64,000 nucleotides of DNA from Acridotheres tristis (Eukaryota > Chordata > Aves > Passeriformes > Sturnidae). The translations under genes were made by a program, and so were the position numbers. Within the stretch, counting starts at the first letter, position 1; each line of letters starts with the position of its first letter. A model generated the notes under the pieces. The model was not told the origin of the DNA. It did not search any database and saw only the letters and a program-made list of their open reading frames with translations. Positions 12,155 through 24,166 of the stretch are shown piece by piece. The DNA is taken from positions 88,494,347 to 88,558,346 of the forward strand of contig CM072887.1 of assembly GCA_037013685.1 (NCBI GenBank), given 5' to 3'.

Positions 12155-12417
12155 GTTTTGGTTCATCCCCGTATTGGGATCAGTTGTCCAACCACAGCCC
12201 AGGCTATGAAGTCTCAGCCCCCTGGCTTGCCCCCTTTCCTTCACCGTTGTTTATGCTTTTTTGGGTACCAGTTGTCCTTGATTCTCTAGCTAGGAAAGGA
12301 TTGTTTTGTCTACCTACCCTGTGAAGAGAACTTACTAACACCTAACATGAAGTTTCAGAGTTACATACTAAGCAGCAGAGAATCTGAAAAATGTAAAAGC
12401 TAAAACCCAAGGCATCA

Positions 12418-15400
12418 GATCCAGTTCAAACAGGATATGGAAATACACATGCAGCTGAGTTTCCTAGATGTTTAGCAACAGCAGTAACCACTTCTTAAAT
12501 TTGTTGTTGTTGTTATTGTTGTTATAAATACCTGGTTTTCATTTAGTGATATAAGCTACCAATTCTTAGCAGCCATTGTAGCTTTCAGAAAGAAAAACCT
12601 TCTCCATACCAGCAAATGGGTCTTCAAGTTGATAAGTTCTGTTCTTTTCTGCAGTGTCAGAATGAACAATAGATTTTGTTGATGCCTAAAATTTGTTTGA
12701 AGTAACCCAAATAAGTGTCAAAGATATGCAAATGGTAATAAATTACCAGGTCTTTTTTTCACCTTCCAGCAGTGTAGATTGCTCCTCATAAGTAATTTTA
12801 TCAGTAAAACCATCATGGTTGATTTTAAACATGCCAAGAAATCTAATTTTTCTTCTCCTCTGTAATCTTCTTCCATATATACTTTTGGCTGGATTCTTCT
12901 GGCAAAATGTCTAAATTTGCTTTTCCACCATTTTTTCCCCATTTTCCTGCTATAGGTCAAATATGCTTCTCCACTTTTCTTTTGTAGTTCATCTGTGGAC
13001 AGTGAGGCTGATGCACTTGACCTACACCTCCCAGGAGGCTCATGCAGATTGAAACTGGAGCACAGCATTTTGTGAAGGAGGCCAGAGAGTAATTTTCATA
13101 TGGTAACTGTGTAAGGACACATCTGCTTGGCTGAGGTGCAGCATCTATTTGCTCTCAGTGCTGTCAGCACATCAGCAGGCAAACAGGAAACGAGAGTTTA
13201 GGAGAAATGGTCTCTTGGGAGGTCTAACACCGTACTGATAATGTGTTATTTGTTTATAACTTCTGAGTGTTTTCAGGTCCTAATGTTCTTTACTCTCTTT
13301 ATAACTTCTTATTAAAAAGAAATCTCTTGCCATTTCTTTGAACCATTTCCTTCTAAGCAATTTTTTTTCCCAAAAGTGTGTGAACTTCAGCGGGCATAAC
13401 ATTCCAATTGTAATCTCCATTGCAAACACAATTACTGTACTTCACTGCTCCAGGCACCATTCTCTGACACCTCCAGGTTCCAGGCAGCTGAGCTGATTCT
13501 AACAGGACTGTTCACATGGCCAGCACACACATATATGTGCAGACTTAACTGCTTTACATTTACAAATTTTGCATGTCATCTGCAGCATAGCTGACTGTTC
13601 ATAAAGAATGAAATGCTGGCAGTGCTCTAAGTTTCCATATAAGCATGGGTCATTCTGATGTGCTTATATTTCTCTTGGATAAAAAAAAAATCACATTTTT
13701 AAAAAATCCAAGGAACTATGGGTAAACTGCTGCTTTGAACAAAATCACAACAGGTATCTAAATAACAAAGGGGGATTTTTTTCTTCCTTTTCATCTCTTT
13801 TTCATCAAGCACCTTAGTTTTATCTCTCTAGCCTCATTCCCAAGGAGATTTCCCATTCTAGCAATGTGTCTGACATGCATGACAACAGGAAAGAGAGTTT
13901 CCTTTGATGCATACCTCTTAGCTTTGATGAAGATCTCCAATATAGCATGCATATGGCTACTATTAATACTTAATAAAAGCTCACCTTGACACTCAACTCT
14001 CCAAAAAATTGTATGAACAGACACAAATAGCTTAAATCCAAATACACCCAAGGCCAAAATCTGGTTCAAGTCATTAAAAAATGTAAGACTGTGAGTCTTT
14101 TTGTATGCTGATCAAACTAATGGCTTACAGTGGTTTGCAATGACTTCTGAGTATCTCTCTGCCCCCTCTTATGTCCATGGATATATGGCTAACCCTTGCA
14201 AGATTACTTCAGTAAACATAAATCTAAAGCTGTAAGATATCAATGCTCCTTTTAATACTTATCAGGAATGGAAATCTTGCTAAATCCAGTGAAATTGAAA
14301 TTTTCCTGCTGTTCTTAAAAGGTTTCAGTATCTAGAAATTGTACCCTGCTCCCTGCTGTATAGAGCTTGTCCCCCCCAAGCTGAAATTCCACTGTTGGCC
14401 TCTATGTGTTATTCTGATACACAGCAAGTTGCATTGGGTATTTTAAAAAACATGCATAAGACATGGCCATGCATCTTAGGCATGGATTTGGCCACTTGAT
14501 ACTATTGCACTTCGGTGGTTTGGATTATGGATACCTAAAAAATATATCCCTTATTCATTAATCAAGACGTGTTTAGTACCTGTTTTATTTCTAATTGTAG
14601 AATATTTAATTACCAATAGGAAAATATTAAGCTACACAGTTGCAGGTGGTTTTATTGCCAAATGCCATGTTTGATGTATTCAATTATACTATAAGGAGAC
14701 CTGACACATTCCAAACTTCCAGACAATGCTGGCAGGAAGGCAGGCAAACAGAGTGCTAGATTGTCACACCACAGAGAAGTGCAGAAAGGTTTTGATTATC
14801 ATAGATGTTTTTATATCAGCACCCAATCACTCTTTGGTTAAGCACAGTGTTCTACGCTTGAAAGAGACACAGACAAAGGGGATGACAAGGAATAGAAACA
14901 ATACTAATAACAGCATGACAACCTGGGCCAATAAAACTGTCAGATGTAATTCAGATCTTTCTTGGTGTAAAACAAAAATATGTTTAAGTGTCACACAGTT
15001 TTATTTCAAGATCTTTTGCTATTTTTCTTCTCTTTGACTGCTCAGAAGAAATATCTGCATTCAAGCATCCTGTGCTTGTCAGTGTGTTGGGTGGAATGCA
15101 GATAAAAACCCATGATGTTTTAGCTTTCAGACTCAGAATTTGCCATTCTGGATCCTGGAACATGAGCCCTATCTGTCTGCAGAGGTGTGTGCTGTGGTAC
15201 TGTGCCATGTCAGGGGCAGTATAGAGGCTTGGGGCTTCTCTATGAACTGTGCTGCTCTTTATCTGCGTCTTCTGACATATGGAGATGTGGTGCCTCCTCA
15301 ATAGCCTCAGACAGCCCCAGCATAAGGTGACAGTGGTGGTATATTTGCCTTTAGGTACTACAGAGAATGTGCCATCTCCTTGCTTCGAGATTCAGAGCAT

Positions 15401-17218
15401 CCTCTTAATCATTCACATTTAGATGAATTTGGCATTATGCTTATACGTAAGGAAAGGACTTAAATTTAGACATATGTCAAGTTGCTGTCTTCTTGCAATT
15501 GGAAAACAAGTAAACATACTAATTTACAATCTCTAGGTTTTGAATTGACATTGGAATTTTTGGAAAAGGAACAGAAAAACAAGAATTAATCTGCGTGTAA
15601 ATATCAAGTTGATTCTGAGATTAATCACTTGAAATAATAACAGTTTTAAGACTCATTCTTTTCATTTTTAGATTATCAAAGTTTACAATCCCCTATAACT
15701 AATTTAAGCATTTTGGAAGCAGGTTACTTTTAGATCTGTGCTTAGCCAAAATTATGTATTCACCAGTGACTTTTTTACTTAGCTGACTGAACATCAGCAA
15801 AAGCAGGTAGATGTAAGCACTGGAGTAGGATCAGAAGAGATAAAGGCTTAAGCAGTAAAGTGTGCAATAGCCTGATACAAGAAATACAAAGGAGCTTCCA
15901 GTGAAAAGACAAAAGCTCTAGCTTAGGAGCAGCCTTGTATGTCAGTCACTGCCATTGTGAATTAATCCCTCTTTATACCAGTGTTAATAGCTTTCTGGAA
16001 CACCCACAAAAATAAAAAAAAACAAACAAAGATAATGAGAGGTAATTGCATGAAGAAGTTGAGCTTCTGATTTAAACTATTGTGTGTTATCTTACAGATA
16101 AATGAATTCAGAATCAACAGCCATTTCCAGAACTGCATAGGGTTACACACAGTTACAGTGGTTGAAAGTCATGCAGTTACCCTGAGTAGATGTGTGAGAA
16201 GATACATTTAAAATTCTAGATTTACTAGTGAACCACTCTTTTCAGCATGGCATAAGGGTTTCATGTGTCACAGAAGAGCCTGGAAGTACAGAGTTTATGG
16301 ATCATCCGTGTCAGAATCTCCAACTAGAAATTTGTACCAGAACAGTTCACCTTTGCTTATTCATGGCATCATGGACTATATCTCTGAAGAGGACTGTACC
16401 TGTGAGTTTTTAGAACTAGAAGCCTGAGCAGTATGAAATTAATATTGACAGAAATGCACAAATTCAAGCCCTTTTCTGCCAGCTACAGAAATTTGAAGGG
16501 ATTTTCTCTGAAAAGAGACCTTAGGGTTAGAAGCAGCTTTAGACTGCATGAAAATGAAACACATTTCTGTCAAAAAAATTTCAGTGTTACCCTTGAATCG
16601 TAACTTCATGCTATCCATAAGGTTTTTGACATCCCTTTATACGTGTTATATGTGCTGCTTCAATTAAAACAACAACAACAAAATTATTAGAAATGGTGTG
16701 TCCTCCAAAACAATGCCAACATAGTTGAGCATTTAGAGAAATAGATATTACCAATACTGGACCCACAATTATGTGATGCAATCCCTGGTGTATTTTGTAA
16801 CTGGATGTTACTGAACTCAACACAGTCACTAAGCTTGTGTTTTTACTGTGGTTTCAACAGTGTTGTTTTTCTACAGCAGAGACCCAACAGGTTTACTAGG
16901 TAACATGAGAAAGGTACCCCTAAAGTACTACTAATGAAATATTTCAATTACTGTTTATTAGGAACATTAGGTCAGTCTTAATTATGTATTTTTTCTAATA
17001 TTAACAGTTGGAAAATATTCTTTTTCCTGAACAATATTTACAGCTACTAGTTCATATTTTTAAGTTTTTATTTTCACTCCTGTCAATCCAAAAATGTGAA
17101 AAAACATTCAAGAATACTGTGCAAACCATGGATGCTCCATGCTATAGGTGAGTTATTCTAGAATTATTGCCAGTACAAAATGTTAACTCAAGGTATGACT
17201 AGTCAAGTTAATGTCAGA
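12418..17218. other. Intergenic sequence, no gene seen
   Basis: Mostly unique AT-rich DNA with a short GTT microsatellite at 12501-12523. An open minus-strand frame of 116 codons at 12718-13068 is rich in Lys, Arg and Ser, but I recognise no family and see no supporting splice sites. Other open frames here are short and overlap on opposite strands. Confidence 0.55.
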
Positions 17219-17968
17219 GGATCACAGAACAATTCAGGTGTGAGGGAAACTCAGGGGGTCTCTAGTCAGGCTTCCTGCTCAAACCAGGATCAGATGTGGT
17301 AAGAACAAGTTGCTCATGGCTTTACCCAGATGAGTCTGAGAACTTCAGAGGCATGAGACTGCACAAACCTTTTCTGGGCAGCTTGCTCTCTTGCTGGGCT
17401 ATCCTTATTGTGACAAAATTTCTCCTTCTATCCACTCCAAACTTCCAATTTCAGCTTTGAATTTGCTCTCAACCTCCCGTGATACGCCACTGGGAAAATC
17501 CTGACTCTGCCTTCCAAATAACTTCCCTGTAGGTCTTCCCTGGAGCTCTGTCTTCTCCTGCCTGGACAAGCCCATCTCTCTCAGCCTCACCTCAAAGGCA
17601 AGTGCTCCAGCACTGACGGTCTTGGTGCACTTTCCCAAAATAATTGCAGCTGATCAGTGTTTGGTGTTTTAGGAGGAGACACAATGCTGAATGCATGTTT
17701 TAGATGTGGTCTAATGAGTGCTAAATGGAGAGGGATAAACCTGTCCCTGATCTACTGGCCATGCTCTGCTAACACAGCCAGGTGCTGTTGGTCATTCCAG
17801 CTGCCAGGACTCACTTCTGGCACGGGCTCATCTCGGTGTCCCAAAGAACCACCAGGGTCTCCTCAGAAAATCTGCCCCTCAGGCAGCCAGACCCCAGCCT
17901 CAATCACTGCCAGAGGTTATTTGCCTTTGTCTGTCCTTGCAGAATTGCACAATTTGTTCTCAAGGTGT
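17219..17968 (-). mobile_element. CR1 LINE, 5'-truncated, minus strand
   Basis: The 3' terminus is at the left edge (GGATCACAGAAC, the reverse complement of the CR1 terminal repeat). Rightward, the antisense of the CR1 3' UTR and the C-terminal end of ORF2 can be followed through GAGACTGCACAAACC, GGACAAGCCCATCTCTCTCA, AAGTGCTCCAGCACTGAC and GATGTGGTCTAATGAGTGC. Divergence and many indels mark an old copy with no intact reading frame. Plus-strand open frames of up to 154 codons beginning at 17657 start inside this element and are artefacts of it. Confidence 0.85.
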
Positions 17969-18073
17969 GAGTTAAAGGAGTCACCATGTTTGGTACCATT
18001 CCAAGCCATACACATGACTGGGAATCAGACAAACTCACATGAACCAGGAGAACAGCAACCATTTTCCTTTCTG

Positions 18074-18136
18074 CTTTTTACCCTTGGGCAAATCATGTCA
18101 CCTCTCTGTTTTGTCATCTAAAAAAGAGATTTGGCA
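18074..18136 (+). repeat. MIR-like SINE relic
   Basis: The stretch CCCTTGGGCAAATCATGTCA, then CCTCTCTG and TCATCTAAAAAAGAGA, follows the MIR core (CCTTGGGCAAGTCACTTAACCTCTCTG...TCATCTGTAAAATG) in order and spacing. It is diverged but covers about 60 bases. Confidence 0.65.
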
Positions 18137-21100
18137 TTTACTGGTATATTTATTCCCCTTGGCAGAGCACTCATGGCCAGGTTTATCAACAGTATTTGAT
18201 TTCTTTCTCCTGAAACACAGGATGAAGACAGACCAAAGCCAGGTTTTCACCTACAGAGTCATTTATTGAACAGCTGCTCAACAAATAGATAAAATCAGTA
18301 TGTAATTACAAATATATGTGTCTGGCAGTGAACCAAGTGTAAAAGTAATTTTGCTTTAAACCTATTTCTCAAAAATATCTAAATTTGAACAAAAGCACAA
18401 GCTTCATTTTCATCAGAAGCATCCCAGCAGAATTCTGAGTGTAGTGCTTACAGGCTAACTCCAAAGTTGCTAAAATAGAATTCTGTGTGATTCATAATTA
18501 ATTTTTTCTTTTCCATTTTTAATGTTTAATATTTTATCTTTTAGCTCATTTTTGTAGTCTCTGTTGTAGAAGGTGGGTCATCTGCTGATACTTTTTCCTT
18601 GACAGAGTGCTAAATAAGCACTTTATGATATTACAAAGTTTGCCTTGGGATTTACTAATTGTCTGAGTAACACCCCAAAGGCAATGTTTCCTGAGAAGCT
18701 GGACATTGCAGAAAAAAAGGAAATCTGCTCCTTGGGTTGTTTCCAAGTAAAGTTTGCACATTATTTTTTCACCTACTTTGGGACATCTGCACTATACAAA
18801 AAAAAAATCTAGGGCAAACTTTCAAACTGTGTTTCCCTCTATGATTCATGCTGCACACCCTGTGCAGCAGGGTGTGACTCTACACGTTGGGAACATGTTT
18901 GTACAGATCCTCGCTGGATACCTGTAAAACACAATGGTTATTTCTGACAGAGGAACAAACTTGCTCAGTAAGTAGAAAATGCTCCTCAGCTATCAACTTT
19001 CCCACTACATTTTTTGTTTTAAAAGGTCCAGCCTCATGCAGATAGTAATTTGGAGGTGTCCATTGTAGGCCAGGTGTTAATTTTGTGAGAAATACACCAC
19101 AAAGTATTGATTCCTTTCACCAGTTCATCTGTCAGGCTGCTAGCAGGAAAAACTGCTACCCTCTAGAAATGGTTTAAAAAGTAATAACTGAAGTGATGCT
19201 ATTCTCCCATGGGACCTCTTGGCTGTCTGTCGTTCCTCCCACCACACAGATCATGGCACATGTAGCTCTAATACAATCTTCTGCCAGCAGAATTAGAAGA
19301 CTCAATGTGTCTTCTTTATGGGATGTCTCCTTTTGACAGTGAGATCTCATGCCAATACCACAGTCCCTCATGTATTAGCCCTAGTGTCAAAGAAAGAGTC
19401 ATATGGCATAATGAGGCCTTGATACCTACCCAGGTTTTTTTCCCTGTAGATAATAAAAGGCATCTAGATGCAAGCAGTTCCAACTCTTTCTTATCCACAA
19501 ATACTGTAACTTCTTTCATATATAAAAATACATAAAGAGAGAAGGACTTGGAATCCTTCCTCAAAATCCCTCTGGAGGAGTTGTATACAGCAGCTGGTTT
19601 GCAAACTCTGTTACCATGAAAATTCTGATTTGAAAGGGAAAGAGCACTCAAGCTCAGTGAAAACGTACAGTAAACATTAACCCTGGAAAAGAGCTCTTGA
19701 AGGAAATATTTCTTGGCTGCATTTTTCTCTCCCACACCAAGATGTGCTGTACTGACATTTTATAAATGCTGTGGGTGTGGTCAGCAGTAAATCATGACTC
19801 TTGTGGGGAGTTCACTCCCAGCTCCTTCAGCTGTATTATGCCTTGAGGGTGGCTGTCTCACAGTGTGCTCGTGTGCAACTCAGTGCTTAGGCAAAGAATC
19901 TTCGCATTCATGTTACAACATGGGAAAAATATTTCTGTAACATTGGGACTTTTCCAATTGCATTTTCTCATACCTGATGATCATCCTCATACTTAAGCCC
20001 TCTTGAAAAGAAATGTCTTGGCTGCGTACACAGCTAGAGCCTTTAGGGCTCTGGGTTTTCTCAGGAAAATGATGTTTACCTTTCTGACAGAGTGCCAAGC
20101 ATTAAAAACTCCTTCCTGCAGTATCACAGTTAAAGAAGGCAAATTTAAAGGGAAAAATAAAATTAAAGCCAACAGGACAACTCCACCTTTTCCATTATAA
20201 CAGTTTGCGAGCTTGAAAAAAGATAAAAAGCAGCAAATTGCCAAAATAAAAGCTGACAACTTATGCAATCTGTTATTTCAGTTGACAGAAAGAAGTATTT
20301 AGGTACCTAATCTCAGTGGTATCTGTGCATTATTATGGTGCTATAGCTGTTAGGTCTGACCCAGCAAGATATCTATTATTGAAACACAATTGTATGACTA
20401 ACACAGCTGAGTTAGTTTCATTCTTTTTAATATGTCTTGCTTTGTTAAAGATTTGTGTGCTCCTCTGATTGCCTTTTGTCCTTTGACTAGACTAACATAT
20501 TCTCCATCATGCAGCATTGGTCTCTGTTTTAGGAAAATGGATTTGAAAGTCAGCTGTCTCACATTGGCACACACGGAAAGTCTCACAAATTCATCCAGTA
20601 GTAAAAATATAATAGATTACAATGGTTATTCTGCAAGAAACTGTGAGGAATAAAACTACATTAAATACTTGTGTTGAAGATACAGCTCTACCTTTGGTCA
20701 TTTTGACTATTAATCAACTTTATTTTTATGCTAATACAATTTTCTACATTTAAAATCAAACCCGCAAACCAAATGGAGTAGTACTGTTATATAGTCTGAC
20801 TATATATTGTGATATAATCTTGTTATTGTTGTTGTTGTCATACTACGCCTATTGTACTGTTTTAACCACTACTGACAATTCATTTTTTCCACAGCAAAAT
20901 GAGAATGAGGCACTTTTATAGACAAAACAATGTGACAGTTGAAGTTCCATTAAAACTTCTTGCTTGTAGTATTTAAATCAAACGAAATATGTTCCTTCAT
21001 CTGCTGAGTAAAGACTGAAAGATTTTGTTGTTATCAAGTTAATAAAATCTAATTCAGGACTGAATTTCTACTAATTATGATTTTTAAGATACAAAATTAA

Positions 21101-21516
21101 ATTAATTATGAAAACATTATAAAAATATGAGATCATATTTTAATGTACAAGAACCAGTTATGGAATAAGATACTTATAATTTCTGTAATTTTTGGTTAGT
21201 CAGTCTGTTTGCATCAACCCCAAGTACATAGCTGGTCTTTCTCATTCTCTTTCTGATCCTTTGTCTTTCAAGAAACAAACAGAAAAGGAGTGAAAACTGC
21301 TTGCTGTACAGTCTCATGTTTGTTCTAGATCTAAGCTGAGGGTTTGGAAATTGAGCAGGCTTCTTCAGAAGTGTCCTGCATTGCCTAGAGGTCCTTGTTT
21401 GCTCTTTGCTCATTTTCTTTTTGGCTTATATACCATTAAAGCTCCAAAAGCTTCATCTGCAGGCTAGTAAATCCTATAACCCAGCTCAGGTTATCCTTAA
21501 TCCTGCAGCTCTGTGA
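18137..21516. other. Intergenic sequence, no gene seen
   Basis: I identified no repeat family or exon. The longest open frame is a 139-codon minus-strand frame at 19316-19735. It overlaps plus-strand frames of similar quality and has no recognisable domain, so I do not call it a gene. A short GTT run lies near 20822. Confidence 0.55.
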
Positions 21517-21674
21517 CAAAAAAACCAACCAACTAACCAGCCAACCAAGCAACTGCAACAACAACAACAGAACAAACAAACAAACAAAAACCACCACCAC
21601 CATAAAAAAAAAAAAACAAAAAAAAAAAAAAAAAAAAGAAAAAAAAAGAAAAAAAAGGAGAGGGAGAGAAAAAA
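21517..21674. repeat. Compound A-rich simple repeat
   Basis: Successive tracts of CCAA, CAA, AAAC and ACC units lead into a nearly pure A run with scattered C and G, ending in GGAGAGGGAGAG. The whole is purine/A-rich on the plus strand and low complexity. It could be the expanded tail of an old retroposed insertion, but no body of an element is visible next to it. Confidence 0.9.
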
Positions 21675-24041
21675 TCCCAAATGACCATTAAAAAAAATTG
21701 GGGTTTTTTAAAAAGCTAACATCTCAGTAATATTTTCTTGCCTCAACTTTCCGTTTCCAATGAGATACAGGGAAAAGGCTGAGAGACATGCCACCTCCAA
21801 GGATTTTCCTTTTTGTGATGAGAAAGATAAAATACTTCAAAGTTAAGTGAAGAATATAAAATTTTAAAGTGGTCAAAACTTTTCAAAATGTTACTTAAAA
21901 GGACTAGGATACAGACTTTGCAATATCTCTTATATGCAGTCCTTCATATCTGTGAATTTGAAAAAAATAGTTCTTATGATGAGGCTATGAGGAAGAAAGT
22001 CCTCCCTTTAGAGGAGGGAAGATTCCCTCCCTTCATTCTCCCTTAGAGTTATACTTTTGCAGGTGAGGAAATATCTTTTTTCAATTTATGCAGTACCTAG
22101 CTGCCTAGTATAATCTTAATGGATAATTTTAGTACTCTTATTTCAGAAATAGGAAATACAAGAAAATCAGGGCTTGCTTCTGTAAGTTTGGGGGGCTTTT
22201 TAATTAATTTAAGCTTTTGTGCAGGCAAAATAGGAATCAATGTTTTGCATTTAATTTTGCAAATGATGTTGACATTTTAGTTTGCACAAGAATGATATTT
22301 CATTTTAGATGAGACCATTCAGCCAGACTTGTAGCACCCTGAATGTTCAACAAAGGCTAATACCCTTTCATTATCTTCAAGTTACTTATGGATTAGCCAT
22401 AATGTGGTAGACATGAGGTAAAGCCCAGTGACTCTTATTAGGACCTGATAACTTCAGATTTCTTCCACTATTCATAACAAAACCAAGTATGGACCCCTTG
22501 TAGACTTCTAGAAGATGTCCAAAGCAGTCACCATAAAATCTTTTCTGTACTGCTAGCAGGAGGAAGATTTGTAAAGTTAATATCTTCCTGGAAATGCATG
22601 TCAAGGCATCTGTGGAATTGTTCCAGAAGCAGCTCAGCTGTCAGGCTGGTGCAGACCCAGCACAGTTTGATGTGGAGGGCAGAGGGAGAAATGAGACAGC
22701 ATCACTCTGCTCACCCAGCAGTTGTTCACCTGTTCTGTGGGACTTGCCATTGCACAGGTGTGGGAGGGTATGTTATCATGTACCCCTCTCCTTGCTTTCA
22801 TCACCGACTTCGTGTCAGCTTCATCTTCAATCTTCATCAGCAATTGATGTTTCCCACTGACATCTTCAGGAGCATTCCTCTCGACTTCAATGGGATCTAA
22901 GTTGAACCTTTTGTGTTACCAGTAGAAAAATTTAATAAATTGGCAGTAGGAGAATGAAGTATTTCAGCAATGGCAGGAATGCCTTGTTTTGCCTTGAGTT
23001 TGGTTTGGCTTTTTTTTTTTTCCTTCTGAAGAAATCTTGGCAAACAACAAAATATACTAATATATACTAATATTTATTGCATTTCTGTTTAAGCATTTAC
23101 CACCTGGAGTCAAAAAATAAATTATAACACAGCAAAATAAACTGGCCTTGCATTGTAATGCGTCCTGTGTTAAAAAGTATTTCTGTTGCTCCTTCAACCT
23201 TTAATCAGGAAAAAAAACTCATCTCTATGTTTGCTTTTCACTAGAAACATCAGTGACCCAGGGTTTCAGGCAGATACAATTCACATGAGATACCATGTTG
23301 CAGCTACCATCCCTCAAGGACATGTCTGTAAGGGTCGACAAAAATGAAATAATACTTGTTCTTATATTACACTTACGGTATCCCAAATGTTAAAATAAAA
23401 AGAAAAGTTGTTCAAAAGACAAAAAATATCATTGAAATTTTGGTCATTTTTTATCATTAATTTTGAAGTCATAAACAGTAGGATAAAAAATGTTATTGTT
23501 TTGTAGTTAATCCTCCCAAATAGCCTTGGTTATTAGACATAGGGTCAGGTATAGTCCAGAGAAATACAAATTTACCCTTATTTTTCATAGAAATTTAACA
23601 GAAAAAAATTATAAAAGGATACCTGTTTACATATCTAAAATAGCTCCAAAAGCCAAGTTATATACATCCTGAAGGAGTTTTACGAGAGACTGATGAGAAA
23701 AAGATAGTGTTGGAGTTAGGCAGATATTTCATTGTTCAAATAAGAGATGAGCAACTTTGTATTCCTCAGATCCTGGTGGAGTTGTAGCAGTAAGCAGCAG
23801 GGTAATCTCCACGGCAGTGTCTTTTTTGGAAAAAGTCAAATAAAAACAAATGCAGTAAGCTGAACATCTGTATTGTTCTTTACCTAAAGTCATCCTCACT
23901 GAAATAGAAAGGTGAGTTCTCTCAGTGATCTTCCTCTGTCACAGGCTGTAATCGGCCTTTAGGATCACCTGGGAAAGTGTTGATTTCTCACCTGGCTTCT
24001 GGCTCAGGCACAGCTCTACTGGAAGCAAAATGATTTTAAAT
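21675..24041. other. Intergenic sequence, no gene seen
   Basis: Unique AT-rich DNA. The interval 22590-22900 is richer in G+C and open in three frames at once, but has no splice or family evidence. A 10-bp duplication (ATATACTAAT twice) lies near 23053, and a T-run near 23010. Confidence 0.5.
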
Positions 24042-24166
24042 TTCCTTCCTTCCTTCCTTCCTTCCTTCCTTCCTTCCTTCCTTCCTTCCTTCCTTCCTTC
24101 CTTCCTTCCTTCCTTCCTTCCTTCCTTCCTTCCTTCCTTCCTTCCTTCCCTCCCTCCTTCCTTCCC
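24042..24166. repeat. (TTCC)n / (GGAA)n microsatellite
   Basis: Pure TTCC units run from 24042 to about 24149 (around 27 copies), followed by an imperfect CCCTCCC-interrupted end to 24166. The minus strand is (GGAA)n. The minus-strand open frame through it encodes a Gly-Arg-Lys-Glu repeat and is an artefact. Confidence 0.98.

Larger units (their letters stand above)
11989..12417 (-). mobile_element. Solo ERV LTR, complete ends
   Basis: The element is bounded by TGATACC at 11989 and GGCATCA at 12411-12417, which are inverted termini (TGATRCC) with the canonical TG...CA ends. GATC lies immediately outside each end (11985-11988 and 12418-12421), suggesting a 4-bp target duplication. On the minus strand it has a TATAAAAG box at 12154-12147 and an AATAAAT signal at 12057-12051, in the right order for U3-R-U5. 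Its sequence agrees with my recollection of a common avian ERV LTR. No primer-binding site or internal region adjoins it, so it is a solo LTR of 429 bp left by LTR-LTR recombination. Confidence 0.85.

Noticed and set aside
17657..18121. 154-codon open frame on the plus strand
   Set aside because: It starts inside the antisense CR1 LINE at 17219-17968 and runs past its end into a MIR-like relic, so it is not a host gene.
19316..19735. 139-codon open frame on the minus strand
   Set aside because: It overlaps competing open frames on the plus strand, has no recognisable domain, start context or splice sites, and its length is within reach of chance in 64 kb read in six frames.
21486..21680. Phe/Cys/Val-rich open frame on the minus strand
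   Set aside because: It is a translation of the A-rich compound simple repeat.
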